Shown one piece after another: positions 19,812 to 29,414 of a stretch of 64,000 nucleotides of DNA. This stretch comes from Capronia americana (taxonomy: Eukaryota > Ascomycota > Eurotiomycetes > Chaetothyriales > Herpotrichiellaceae). A program made the translations under genes and the position numbers. The stretch lies in NCBI GenBank assembly GCA_016110215.1, contig JADWQD010000014.1:62001-126000 (forward strand), read 5' to 3'. The stretch's first letter is position 1; the number at the start of each line of letters is the position of its first letter. The notes below the pieces were generated by a model that had not been told where the DNA came from, ran no database searches, and was given only the letters and a program-made list of their open reading frames with translations.

Positions 19812-22800
19812 ATGGTTGCCAGTTTCGAGCCCCCTAGCGGACAAACCATAATAACTAAAAATGGGACTCCAGCTCTAGCATTCCCTTTATCATCACCTCA
19901 TCATGAAGCACTCACGAAATTCAAGCCTGTCAATGGCGGCGCTGCGCTGGCCGCAAACGACGCCTTTTTCTCGCCAAATCCTTTTGCTTCAGGCTCTTCA
20001 GATGACGACAGTGGGTCTTCGAGCGGACAAGATGAGTTTCACCTAGAAAGGTACAGCCAAGAGAGCAACCGTACGGCGCAAACTCCAGGACCCAATCGCA
20101 AACAGTCTCGCCGGCGAAACCAGCAACGCCCGACTCAACCAGCTGCCGACAAGAAGGCTCGCCCGGGGCTAAATATCGTCACCAACTTCTCTGCGAAGGC
20201 TCAAAGGTCCAAAACCGACGGACTGGTCATTGATCAGGTGCAGTCTCAAAGACCTCGACTGGGTCCGAGATACGCCACCTCCATCAAGTCGGCTAAAGCT
20301 GAGCACATGAACCACACGTTGTTCGAACCCCTTCCTAAAGCTGGTATAGATCGTGAGTCAGGAGAGAAGGCAGGAGTCTCAAAGAGGGCCATTGCTCGAC
20401 AAGCTGTGTCAAAATTGCAGGAATCGCAGGCAGCCAGAAGGAGGGCGGCAGAAGGGTCGAGGACCAAGGAGCCAACTTTCCCGGTCCAACAAAGTCACCA
20501 GGACGACGACAGAGTCCATCTCCACAACCCAATAAGTGCTACCAGTGGATATTCTCCAGGAGCTCGGTCGATCGTTATCGGCATGAGCGTTCCGGAAGGT
20601 GAAGTCGACGCGCATCGATCTGCTGGCGGAGGTTACAACGCCCACTCTGCAGACACGCCCAACACGCCTGCGATTGTGATCACCCCTGCGGACGAGACGG
20701 ATTTTGGGAAACCGGCCTTTTTCAATCAGCAGCAGTCCTCCGCCAAGATGTATTCACCTCGCGCCCGAATGGGGTTGCAGATGCGATCCAGCGACTTACC
20801 TTCGGTACCCGGAATACCTGCACGTTTTGGGCAACACGATAGTGAAGATCGACCCACGGCAGGTGCAAGCATCATTCGCTCAGAGCACGAATCCGACTTG
20901 ACCCACCCTGAGCTCTCAGATGGTCACGACGAGAGCGACCATCAGTCTCTTGGGGACGTGCCGAGAGTTTCGACCGACAGCCAGGAGCGTATCCTGCCCT
21001 CTGACCTCGAGAGCACCCGTCACAAATCGCAGGGCTGGTGGAACTTGATGCTTTCGCCCATGCTGTCCCGAAAAGGAACGGTGGTCGAAAAGGGAATAGA
21101 TAGGAGTCCTGAGACGCCTCCTGTTCCATCTATCCCGGCCGACATCAGACTCTCCAAGACAGACGTGGTATCTCCCTTGACTTCCGAATCTCCCGAAACC
21201 CCACGACGGGCCGGACTTGCCAGTGCAAGAGCCAGCGTGTGGTCCAGGTGGACGACTTGGGAAAGACAAAGGGATGACGATAAAAGAGTCGACCCGAGAG
21301 AGCACAGAAATGAGGATACCGAACAGCGCGGTGAGTTGGTACAGGGCTCGAACAAAACGCCCCCGCTCCCATTTGTCGACTTCGGCAAAGGGCTCGCCGC
21401 GGAGTACTATCATGCCTGTGCTGTCGAGCAGTTAACGGGCAAGCCCTATTTCGAGTGCGAAAACCATTCTTGTGCAGATAAATTGCCTCGGCTTCAATCC
21501 GTATTCGACAAAGACGTGGGCATGGAGCCGTCACAAGATGCCGTTAAGACACAGGGCAAGAACCTCGAGGAAGCCTCCGACGTGCCTACAATCAGCAGTC
21601 TCGTGTTGGTTCGTGGCATTTCTAGCCCATCGGAACCAGAGGAGCTGTCACCGAACGTCAGACAAGCAAATACAGCCACCGTGGTCCGGGCACGTGCCGT
21701 CGAGACGCCCGATCTTGCACAAGAGTCACGACAAGAACCGCCTGAGACTCCGGACGACCAGGCAGAGGGAGATGCGGCAACCGAAGCGCGTTCGGCCCTG
21801 AGCACCGTAACACCTCGTCGTGAACCTCAGTACCCTAATATCGCCACTATCGCATCACCGAGTCTCCAACCACCAGTTCCGTCACCTGGCCCTGTATCGC
21901 CCGCCATGCAACGCACAATGGCGTTTCAGGGTGCTGTTCCCATGACTGAAATTGACCATCAGCCAAATCAGCCACGTTTGCTTGAGCAATCACCAGCGTC
22001 GGCTGACCAACAAGCGTTTGGAGCAACGCAGCCACCAGGAGTGACCATACATAATCATGCCTTCTACAGCGACAGACTTGCGTTTGGGAACGATGCCGTT
22101 GTCGAAGAGGCAAGGAAAGAAGCCATGGCACGACTAGAGTCTGCCCAGCTTAACCGCGAGGTTGACCAAACTCCCAAAGCAGCGAGAGAAGTGCCCCCGG
22201 TGATGACAGATCCGGAGCCTGCGGAAAAGAAGGAAAAGAGCAGCCTGTGGTCGAGAATCAAGAGCCTCCTCCCGAAAAAGAAGACGACAGGAGACGCTGT
22301 CGAGCCTAAAAAGAAGAAGCGGCGGTGGACAGTTATCATTTCCATCGTCTTGTTCCTGATCGTGCTTGCGTGCATTTTATTGGCTACGCTTCTCACGCGA
22401 ACAGGCGACGGCACACCTGTTCAGAGTCAGTGGTTGAATCTTACCGGCTATCCCCCCATTCCCACAGGCATATCCACGATAGCGAGACCAGATGTCGTCA
22501 AGCAGCAACCCAAATGTGTGGCACCAAACACCATGTGGAGCTGCGCACTACCGAAGGAAGACCAGTTCGAAGTCGCACTGAACTCTCCAGATCAGCCCAA
22601 CTTCAGGTTTCAGATCACATTTCGAAATGGCACAGTGCCTGCGAATATGACTATTCCAACACAGGTACTGAAGAGAAGGTCAACGATAACCCTAATCGAG
22701 AGAGCGGACGATCCGTTCACGAACGACCTCTTCACGCCTAACCCGATTCCACCAAGTCGGGCGGACCAGATCTTTATTGGCAACACGACGGACAACATCA

Positions 22801-23633
22801 CACAACCTTTCGAAGGAGAGCAGACGCCATTCTTTATCAGTTTTGTCCCTGTCTTTCCCATCGATCCTTCGAATGCGACTGCCGATGTTTCTGGATCCGC
22901 CGCCTCAAGAGTTCGCAAGCGTCAGTCTAGCAACTCCGCCGACGATATTATCCCTGATCCTGACGTCTTGGGCGACGGCAGTGCTGCGCCTGCAAATCTC
23001 CTGCCAACCGAGCCCTACCCAACGTCACAACCAATCAAACTTTACAACCGGGGTCAAGTCGACGAGCACTATGGCTTTTACATCTATTACGACAAAGCCA
23101 TCTTCCTGCATTCCACCGCACCTCTAAACACGTCCGAATTCGCCGACAACGGTGGGATTGACCCTCTTGATGCCAACGGCGGGTCAACCCGCGATCAGTC
23201 TCAGTTGCGTTGCACGTTCAGTCAGACGAGATTTCTTGTGAGGATGTGGACCAATCCCGCCTTTGGGGCGACGCTTCTACCTCCAATCGCTGGCAATGAT
23301 ACCAATAACACAAATGCAGAAGACAGCAACTCTGCCACAGATTTCAGCCGACCAGGGTCGTTCCCTTACCCAACGACAATCAGCATTGACCGGCACGGAG
23401 GAAACATCAACAAGAAGGCGGTGTACTGCTACGGAGTTAATCAGCTGCAAGTCATACAGAAGGATATCAAGACAGTGGTGGCAGAGTTCAGGGCAGTAGA
23501 AGGGACGTTGATTAATGCGGCGCCTGCGCTAGTGAATGGCACAGCGAGTGACGATAACGGGTTTGATCAGGAAGCTGGCGGGATTGACGGAGGGACGGGG
23601 GGCTGCGAGTGCGTCTGGCAGAATTGGAACTAA
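19812..23633 (+). CDS. Large single-pass membrane glycoprotein, conserved in filamentous fungi, function unknown
   Basis: Single uninterrupted exon of 1273 aa. The first ~830 residues are hydrophilic, Ser/Pro/Gln-rich and disordered, with repeated S/T-P sites (for example S-P-E-T-P), and would be cytosolic. A basic stop (K-K-K-K-R-R at about 833-838) precedes one transmembrane helix at about 841-861. The C-terminal ~410 residues would be lumenal or extracellular and are rich in N-glycosylation sequons. They contain C-V-A-P-N-T-M-W-S-C-A-L-P-K and Q-P-N-F-R-F-Q-I-T-F blocks that look conserved, and end in C-E-C-V-W-Q-N-W-N. Two dibasic Kex2-type sites lie in the outer part (K954-R955 and K1036-R1037). 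The layout is that of a type II glycoprotein. The conserved block reminds me of yeast Psg1-type proteins, but I cannot establish that. Confidence 0.8.
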   Translation: MVASFEPPSGQTIITKNGTPALAFPLSSPHHEALTKFKPVNGGAALAANDAFFSPNPFASGSSDDDSGSSSGQDEFHLERYSQESNRTAQTPGPNRKQSRRRNQQRPTQPAADKKARPGLNIVTNFSAKAQRSKTDGLVIDQVQSQRPRLGPRYATSIKSAKAEHMNHTLFEPLPKAGIDRESGEKAGVSKRAIARQAVSKLQESQAARRRAAEGSRTKEPTFPVQQSHQDDDRVHLHNPISATSGYSPGARSIVIGMSVPEGEVDAHRSAGGGYNAHSADTPNTPAIVITPADETDFGKPAFFNQQQSSAKMYSPRARMGLQMRSSDLPSVPGIPARFGQHDSEDRPTAGASIIRSEHESDLTHPELSDGHDESDHQSLGDVPRVSTDSQERILPSDLESTRHKSQGWWNLMLSPMLSRKGTVVEKGIDRSPETPPVPSIPADIRLSKTDVVSPLTSESPETPRRAGLASARASVWSRWTTWERQRDDDKRVDPREHRNEDTEQRGELVQGSNKTPPLPFVDFGKGLAAEYYHACAVEQLTGKPYFECENHSCADKLPRLQSVFDKDVGMEPSQDAVKTQGKNLEEASDVPTISSLVLVRGISSPSEPEELSPNVRQANTATVVRARAVETPDLAQESRQEPPETPDDQAEGDAATEARSALSTVTPRREPQYPNIATIASPSLQPPVPSPGPVSPAMQRTMAFQGAVPMTEIDHQPNQPRLLEQSPASADQQAFGATQPPGVTIHNHAFYSDRLAFGNDAVVEEARKEAMARLESAQLNREVDQTPKAAREVPPVMTDPEPAEKKEKSSLWSRIKSLLPKKKTTGDAVEPKKKKRRWTVIISIVLFLIVLACILLATLLTRTGDGTPVQSQWLNLTGYPPIPTGISTIARPDVVKQQPKCVAPNTMWSCALPKEDQFEVALNSPDQPNFRFQITFRNGTVPANMTIPTQVLKRRSTITLIERADDPFTNDLFTPNPIPPSRADQIFIGNTTDNITQPFEGEQTPFFISFVPVFPIDPSNATADVSGSAASRVRKRQSSNSADDIIPDPDVLGDGSAAPANLLPTEPYPTSQPIKLYNRGQVDEHYGFYIYYDKAIFLHSTAPLNTSEFADNGGIDPLDANGGSTRDQSQLRCTFSQTRFLVRMWTNPAFGATLLPPIAGNDTNNTNAEDSNSATDFSRPGSFPYPTTISIDRHGGNINKKAVYCYGVNQLQVIQKDIKTVVAEFRAVEGTLINAAPALVNGTASDDNGFDQEAGGIDGGTGGCECVWQNWN

Positions 23634-24227
23634 GCATGTCGGTCATTGCGTACTCGAGCACGAGGATCCGGAATGCCAAAAAGCAATGGGCTGGGACTCT
23701 CTGGATTATGGACGTGGAGCATGGGGTTTGGTATGCATGAGCTGTGTAGCCTACTCTGGAAGGCATGGACTAGCTCCCAAAAGCGTGGACGCAAAGAAAG
23801 AACACAGACATAAACATTAATACATATTCAATACAAGAAGTGCAGCCTGCTCAGCAAACCTTCAAGATAAAAGGGCAGTGGCACAGGTCACTGCACTCAG
23901 CGAATGCAGGTCATTGCTTGTACGAGTAAACGTTCGTTCACTTTGCCCTCACATCATGCTGAATCCCACCTGAAGAAAAGATTTAAAGCGAGAGTGAAGT
24001 TTGATCGTTTGTGGGCAACCTGGCGGAGCTTGATCCGGGTAGTGACGTATGATGAGGATTTGCAGCGAGCATTACGCAAGTGGACTGACAGTGCGATCAG
24101 CAAATGCTAAAAGCCGGAACCCTGATTGCACCACTGCACGACGCTTGACTTGACATTAATCTCAAAAATACCGTGAGCCAAGAAGAGGTTAATACTAAGA
24201 TAGAAAGGGCAAGACAGACGGCCACAA
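23634..24227. other. Intergenic: promoter of the PsiD-like decarboxylase
   Basis: In this 594-bp spacer between two plus-strand genes I see no gene or strong regulatory motif. Confidence 0.5.
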
Positions 24228-25630
24228 TGAAGCATGAGGAGAACATCCCAGCGGGACATCATTATCACCGGTGTGTATACTTTCTCCACCGGCGACCAAT
24301 TCCTCTAGTACCCAGTGGAAACTGACAGATTGGAATTGACAGATTGGGCGAATGGCTTCCGCACGACCAACGGGCTCACAAGGAATGGCTGGCCGGTGTT
24401 ATCGACCTGGTCGACCAGAAGCCTCAGCGCCTGCACCCAGTTCTGGCCGAGTTCCAGGACTTGATCGAAAACAACACCCGCGTCTACATCCTCATCTCAT
24501 CAATGTTCGAGCAGATTCCCAACAAGGAACCATACTCCAATGATCCACAAGGTGAAGGCCATCCTCAAATCCGCGACTACGTCCATATGCTCCAGGTCAT
24601 CAACCACATCTTGACCACCGCACCATCCTGGAACGACAAGTCTGAACGGGTGGGGTTGGTGGGGTTGCCATTCAATGCCCTATTCGACTGGCCCATGGGG
24701 ACCTCCTCCGGGTTTGCCGTCTTTCTGGATCCCGACGTCAATAAGGTCTTGAAAAAGGTGCTGAACGCGTGGGCGGACTTCCTGGAGTCGCCAGAGTCTG
24801 CATACGTGCTCAAGAAAGACACACAGGGCAGCTGGTTCAGTCCGCATGGTGAAAGAGAGCTGACTCATGTGGCAAATGTTGGGGAGACAGATCACAAGTT
24901 TGAAGAAATGTTCGAGTGCGACATGAGTGATCCGCACATGGGATATAAGTCTTGGGATCACTTCTTCACCCGTCTGTTCAGGGAGGGAGCACGGCCGGTT
25001 GCGAGTCCGGATGATGACAACGTGATTGCAAATGCATGCGAGTCCAAAACGTTCAAGGTCGCCCGAGATGTGAAAGCTCGAGACCATTTCTGGTTGAAGG
25101 GCCAACCATACTCTGTCATCGACATGCTGGCTCAAGATCCTTGGGCTGGGCAATTCGTCGGTGGCACGGTGTATCAAGCGTTCCTCAGCGCGTTGAGCTA
25201 TCATCGGTGGCATGCTCCTGTGTCCGGCAAATTGGTCAAGGCATATGTCGTGGACGGGACATACTACTCGGAACCTCCGTTTGCTGAATTCAAAGAGGAC
25301 CAATCAGCAGACCCAGTGGGCCAGGTAACAAGCCAGGGGTATCTGACAGCCACGGCAACAAGAGCCATCATGTTCTTCGAGGCAGATAACCCGGCCATTG
25401 GCCTGATGGCCTTTCTAGGAATCGGCATGTGCGAGGTGTCGACCTGCGAAATGACAGTTCAAGAAGGCCAGCACGTCAACAAAGGAGATCAAATTGGCAT
25501 GTTCCATTTCGGCGGCTCGACTCACTGCTTGATGTTCAGGAAGGGGGTTGAGCTCGAAGGTTTCCCGGAGGCAATGCCTGAGCACAACATCCCCATCCGC
25601 AGTGCATTGGCGACGGTAAAGTCGAGGTAA
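24228..25630 (+). CDS. PsiD-like / phosphatidylserine decarboxylase-family enzyme
   Basis: Two exons (24228-24271 and 24343-25630; 71-bp intron) give 443 aa. The first exon is only 44 bp and supplies the conserved Gly-His-His-Tyr start, so the splice yields H-Y-H-R-L-G-E-W-L-P as in PsiD-like proteins. Residues about 15-170 match the PsiD-like N-terminal domain (D-Y-V-H-M-L-Q-V-I-N-H-I-L, then F-D-W-P-M-G-T-S-S-G). The rest is a PSD catalytic domain: Y-K-S-W-D-H-F-F-T-R-L-F, L-S-Y-H-R-W-H-A-P-V-S-G, and the autoprocessing motif F-G-G-S-T-H-C with Ser407 as the predicted pyruvoyl-forming residue. Such enzymes self-cleave before the Ser and decarboxylate either phosphatidylserine or an aromatic amino acid. 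There is no mitochondrial presequence or C2 domain, which favours the amino-acid or orphan branch. Substrate is unproven. Confidence 0.88.
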
Positions 25631-26661
25631 AGAAGGAAGCAGATGGGCGGCCAAAGCAAGTCGTGGCAGCGACGACAGGGCAGCTCCAAAACGCAGCCAC
25701 CAAAGCGGTTAACGTGGCCGCCGCTTTTAGCGGCACCGCAAATGGCTCGTGTGGCTCGCTGGAGGCTGACGAGTGGCCGGTTTTGAGTGGTTTACGACGT
25801 CACCGCCTCAAATCTGGAGGACCTTCTGCCCTGTCAGGCGCGACTTTCTCCCTGGAATACCTCGTACGAGGCAATAATTTATCCTGCGGTTATTCAGCCA
25901 AACGGCTGACTCTCCATGGATCTCTCGAAACGGAGTAATCATTCTTCCCTTCCGGCCCAAGGGCACTTTTCTCCCGCGCTCCTTGTACTCCGTACAAATG
26001 ACGCGGCTTGCAATTTTCTCTTCCTCGACCCGGTACCCCAGATCACAGGCACTAAACCCGCCCATTGGCCGCTTAGCGAGCCCTTTCTGGTATTTCCGAA
26101 GTTGCGATGACTACAGCTCACTCGTCCCAACCAGTCATCCTATTTCTCTCATGTAACACTCTACATGCTGTCTCGCCTTGCCGGGTTTCAACCTTTCGAA
26201 AAAAGGGATGATTCTTTGCACCATTGCGGATTTGACCACCGACGCGCGGGCCTCCCATTCCAGGCGTGCTCTCCACGACTAAGGGCCGTGGAAAAATGCC
26301 TTGCTGGATGGAGAGGCCTTCCAATGCATATTCCATCTTCGTCTGGCTGACACTGTCCGCTTCTGGTCTGTCTCCAGTACGGTTAGGTCGTCCTCCAGTA
26401 GCTTTTGAAGGTTTGAGACGGTAAGTGGAGGGTGTTTTGAAGCCGACGTACGAGCAAATGCGCTGCTTTTTCACATTCGCTTGCCATTTGATTTCAGAGC
26501 CTCATCATACTTGTCGAATCATTTACCCGACTCGCGGGGAGTTCGGCATATTATGTCTACCTCACGTCTTCGATGTCCATGATAAAACCAGTGGATTGCC
26601 CCCTTCTCATTGACCATCACGTCGTCCAATCTCAACACACACTACCAGATTACCGGGCACC
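25631..26661. other. Intergenic: decarboxylase 3' flank and HPP promoter
   Basis: This 1.03-kb stretch has no gene. It holds a GCCGCT-TTT-AGCGGC hairpin (25720-25734), a 12-bp perfect palindrome centred on GTAC (25860-25871) and a TTGTAC-TCC-GTACAA dyad (core 25985-25995). Confidence 0.5.
25858..25995. repeat. GTAC palindrome and GTAC dyad pair
   Basis: CCTCGTACGAGG at 25860-25871 is a perfect 12-bp palindrome overlapping TACCTCGTA (25858-25866). TTGTAC/GTACAA with a TCC centre lies at 25983-25997. Both belong to the GTAC motif set seen in other spacers of this window. Confidence 0.45.
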
Positions 26662-27876
26662 ATGTCGCAGCAACAATCCTCACCCAAGCGCCCACCCAAG
26701 CCTCAGCGTTCTCAACCTCCGTGGAGACCGTTCGACATCGACAACTACTTCAACCCGTTCATCCCACACAACCCGCTGCGCTTCCTCCCCGCCTACATCT
26801 CATACTGGTTCGGGTACCGCCAACACGCTGCACAACGACACCCGTATTTCAGCCTCCACTCATCCTTCAAAGACCTCAGACTGCCCGGGTGGTACTATGT
26901 CTGGCATCTGCACACCGCGTTCCTGTACGCCTCAATCTTGATCGGCGCGTTCTGCGGCGTCGCCATCATCGAGAACGTCTTCCTCGCTCTGCCGCAACTC
27001 TCGGGACATGCCGTGCCCATTGTGATTGCTTCGTTCGGCGCGGCGGCAATCCTCGAGTACAACACGATTGAATCGCCGCTCGCGCAGCCGCGCAATCTCG
27101 TCCTCGGCCATTTTCTCTCCGCCGTCGTGGGCGTGGGCATTACGAAGCTGTTCCTCCACCTCCCGCCGGACCGGTTCGAGGATCTGCGATGGCTGGCTGG
27201 GGCGCTTGCCGTGGGCGTGGCCTCGATCGTCATGTCCTTTTCCAAGACGATCCACCCGCCCGCGGGAGCGACGGCGCTCCTCGCGGCGACGAATCTGGAG
27301 ATTCAGGAACTGGGGTGGTGGCTGCTGCCTCTTGTCTTGTTGGCCAGTATGCTGATGCTGGCGAGCGCGTTGGTGCTCAACAACGGCATGGGACGACGAT
27401 ACCCCGTGTATTGGTGGACGCCTGTCGATCTGCAAGCCCTGAAGAACCAGCGGAGGAAGGACAGACTGGCGAGACGGCTGAAGGAGGAAGGGGACGTGGA
27501 GAAGGCGGGCGTCGACACAGTCAGCCAGACGAACACCGAGACAGGCATCTCGGAGGAAGATCTGCGCAAGGAGATCTCAGGGGAAGGGGAGCGAGACGGC
27601 CATCTCAGTCGCGCGGTGTCGTATTCGGCTGCGGATCGTGTTCCTCGGCCGGAGAGAGAGGCCAGGTCAGGGTCAGGGTCATGGTCGGAGTCGGAGTCTG
27701 CAGACGCCGAAGCCGTGGAGGAGAAGAAGATCGGCAAGCAAGTCATCTCGGGGAAGGCCATTCTCGTCACGGGCCACAAGATCTTGACGCCAGAGTGGCT
27801 GGAGCTGAGCGATTGGGAAGACGAAGTATTGAGGATCCTGATGGAGAGGATCAAAGAGGGACAACAGTCACAGTGA
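26662..27876 (+). CDS. HPP-family integral membrane protein
   Basis: Single exon of 404 aa starting at CC-ATG-TCG. After a basic, Pro-rich N-terminus there are about four to six hydrophobic segments between residues 85 and 245. The name-giving motif lies in S-F-S-K-T-I-H-P-P-A-G-A-T-A (HPP at 198-200), preceded by the family's L-A-Q-P-R-N block (140-145). Bacterial and plastid HPP proteins have been linked to nitrite transport, but the role of the fungal members is not established. The C-terminal ~150 residues are charged, Ser/Glu-rich and cytosolic (S-G-S-G-S-W-S-E-S-E-S). The frame has strong coding bias; large ORFs on both strands here are its shadows. Confidence 0.88.
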   Translation: MSQQQSSPKRPPKPQRSQPPWRPFDIDNYFNPFIPHNPLRFLPAYISYWFGYRQHAAQRHPYFSLHSSFKDLRLPGWYYVWHLHTAFLYASILIGAFCGVAIIENVFLALPQLSGHAVPIVIASFGAAAILEYNTIESPLAQPRNLVLGHFLSAVVGVGITKLFLHLPPDRFEDLRWLAGALAVGVASIVMSFSKTIHPPAGATALLAATNLEIQELGWWLLPLVLLASMLMLASALVLNNGMGRRYPVYWWTPVDLQALKNQRRKDRLARRLKEEGDVEKAGVDTVSQTNTETGISEEDLRKEISGEGERDGHLSRAVSYSAADRVPRPEREARSGSGSWSESESADAEAVEEKKIGKQVISGKAILVTGHKILTPEWLELSDWEDEVLRILMERIKEGQQSQ

Positions 27877-28697
27877 TTGTTTAGAAGGAGGAGTTGATTG
27901 TTTCTTTCACACACCGATTCTTGTTCATCGGATGCATAGCGCGGCGTTCGTGGCCATCAGCATCATCATCATGGGTGGAATTCTGGCTCGCAGCATCAGC
28001 ATTGCATAGATGGCATGCATGACATGGCATGGGAGGGACGTACGCAGTACATGCATAGCATAGCATATTGGCGGGACACAGGGGCATTGCATATACATAG
28101 TATACATGCATATATACATTGGCGGGAGCGGGTGGCCAGGTGGTCGAACGAGTCCTGCGAACGAGCCCTTGGCAGGACCACAGTACGGTACAGTACAACA
28201 GTACAGGACTGTACGGCACATCGCAGCACGATACCCCGAGTAGAGGATGAGTGCATCGAGCCATATGTAGAGATACATATTACACATGTGCCCCGAACTG
28301 TGCTTGATCCCTTAGTATTTTCGTTCAGGAAAGGAAGCGAGGCCGCTTTAATCGGTCGCGTGATGGATGCCCGGGAGAGCGCCGGGGGAGCCACGGCAGA
28401 GTACGAGTACGGGGACGGGGGAGCGCGCCCGGGCACTGGAGGAGCCGTAGGGAGCTTGTATGGCTTGTCTGACGCCCGTTCTCAGAAGCCACTTCGCTTT
28501 GGGCCTCGACTAAGAGCCTATACCACTAGTACTCGTACACTCCAGGGGCGAATCTTTAACCTCACCAAAGTCCATTTCCATTTCCGTTTGCATTTCCAAA
28601 CCCTGAAGCAAGCATCTCGCTATTTGACCCTGACAACAGCCAGTATCTACTGTACTATCATCTAACTCCGTGCCCCATCCATCCATCCATTTATGTA
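27877..28697. other. Convergent intergenic region, low complexity
   Basis: Between the HPP stop and the stop of the minus-strand tubby-like gene. The left half is built of CAT/ATG-rich simple sequence (about 27955-28115). The decamer ATTGGCGGGA occurs twice (28067-28076 and 28118-28127). GTAC dyads and clusters follow (28040-28050; five GTACs in 28183-28214; 28401-28410; 28529-28538). ORF 28015-28665 is not credible as a gene. Confidence 0.5.
28183..28214. repeat. Cluster of five GTAC tetramers
   Basis: GTAC begins at 28183, 28188, 28193, 28201 and 28211, with spacers of 1, 1, 4 and 6 bases, so five palindromic tetramers fall in 32 bp. It lies in the convergent spacer. Confidence 0.45.
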
Positions 28698-29414
28698 TCA
28701 TTTCACCATGTCCGCAACCTTGCCCTGCTGCCCCTCCTGTTCTTTTTCTTTCGCCTTCTCAATGTCGATCGGCCCTGGTCTCGCAAACGCGGCGCCAAAC
28801 AACGACAGGATATTATTCGCCCTCAGATACATCATGTAGAACAGGGTCACGCCCGTCACGACCAGCTCATCCCTCAGCGCCACATTGGTGCTGCTGACCC
28901 TATCCCCCAAAAATTCGAAGCGGCCCAGTTTGCGCAGCGCCCAGATGTTGACCGAGAATTTGGCCACGGGATTCTGCGCCTCGTCCATACAGACAAAGTC
29001 CCATCTCTTCAGGCCACAGCTGCTCTTCCAGTTCATGGGCACGGGGGTGTGGTGATCGTGGTCCGGGTCGTGGTCGTCTGGATCTGAATATGCGTATGCG
29101 TACGACAGGTGCGTGTATTGCGTCTTGAGCCGTTTCAGCGCCTTGAGCGTGCCTGCGCGGCCGTGGACTTCGTACTTTGCATTGATCGACACCACCTGCA
29201 GTGTGCCCGTGCCGATGACCTCCTTGTCGTCCGCGGACTTGAAGGTGAGGTGCGGCGATCGGAAGGCGCTGTAGTGCACGTTGTAGATGGGTTCGGACGG
29301 GTTGGCCGCGTCGGTGATGATGCTTCGGTATTTCTTCCATGAGAAATCCACCTGGAGCGTCGTCGGCGCTGGAGGGCGCTGACAAGACTCGGGGAGTTTG
29401 TGTTCGTATTCCAT
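28698..29414 (-). CDS. Tubby-like/LURP-one-like beta-barrel protein of unknown function
   Basis: Single exon of 238 aa, ATG start. I do not recognise a named family with certainty. The pattern suggests the fungal proteins grouped under the tubby C-terminal-like fold: alternating short beta strands (P-I-Y-N-V-H-Y-S-A-F, H-L-T-F-K-S, V-I-G-T-G-T-L), then M-N-W-K-S-S-C-G-L-K-R-W-D-F-V-C-M-D, P-V-A-K-F-S-V-N-I-W-A, and a hydrophobic C-terminal helix (E-L-V-V-T-G-V-T-L-F-Y-M-M-Y-L-R-A-N-N) as in tubby and phospholipid-scramblase-like folds. A His/Asp insert (D-P-D-D-H-D-P-D-H-D-H-H) interrupts the middle and could bind divalent metal. The last ~20 residues are charged. No signal peptide is seen. 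Confidence 0.7.
   Translation of the reverse strand: MEYEHKLPESCQRPPAPTTLQVDFSWKKYRSIITDAANPSEPIYNVHYSAFRSPHLTFKSADDKEVIGTGTLQVVSINAKYEVHGRAGTLKALKRLKTQYTHLSYAYAYSDPDDHDPDHDHHTPVPMNWKSSCGLKRWDFVCMDEAQNPVAKFSVNIWALRKLGRFEFLGDRVSSTNVALRDELVVTGVTLFYMMYLRANNILSLFGAAFARPGPIDIEKAKEKEQEGQQGKVADMVK

Noticed and set aside
27189..27884. Large ORFs in other frames over the HPP gene
   Set aside because: Arg/Gly-rich shadows of a GC-rich coding exon with a clear HPP motif.
28015..28665. Plus-strand ORF of 216 codons
   Set aside because: Built on CAT/GTAC simple sequence; no conserved content.
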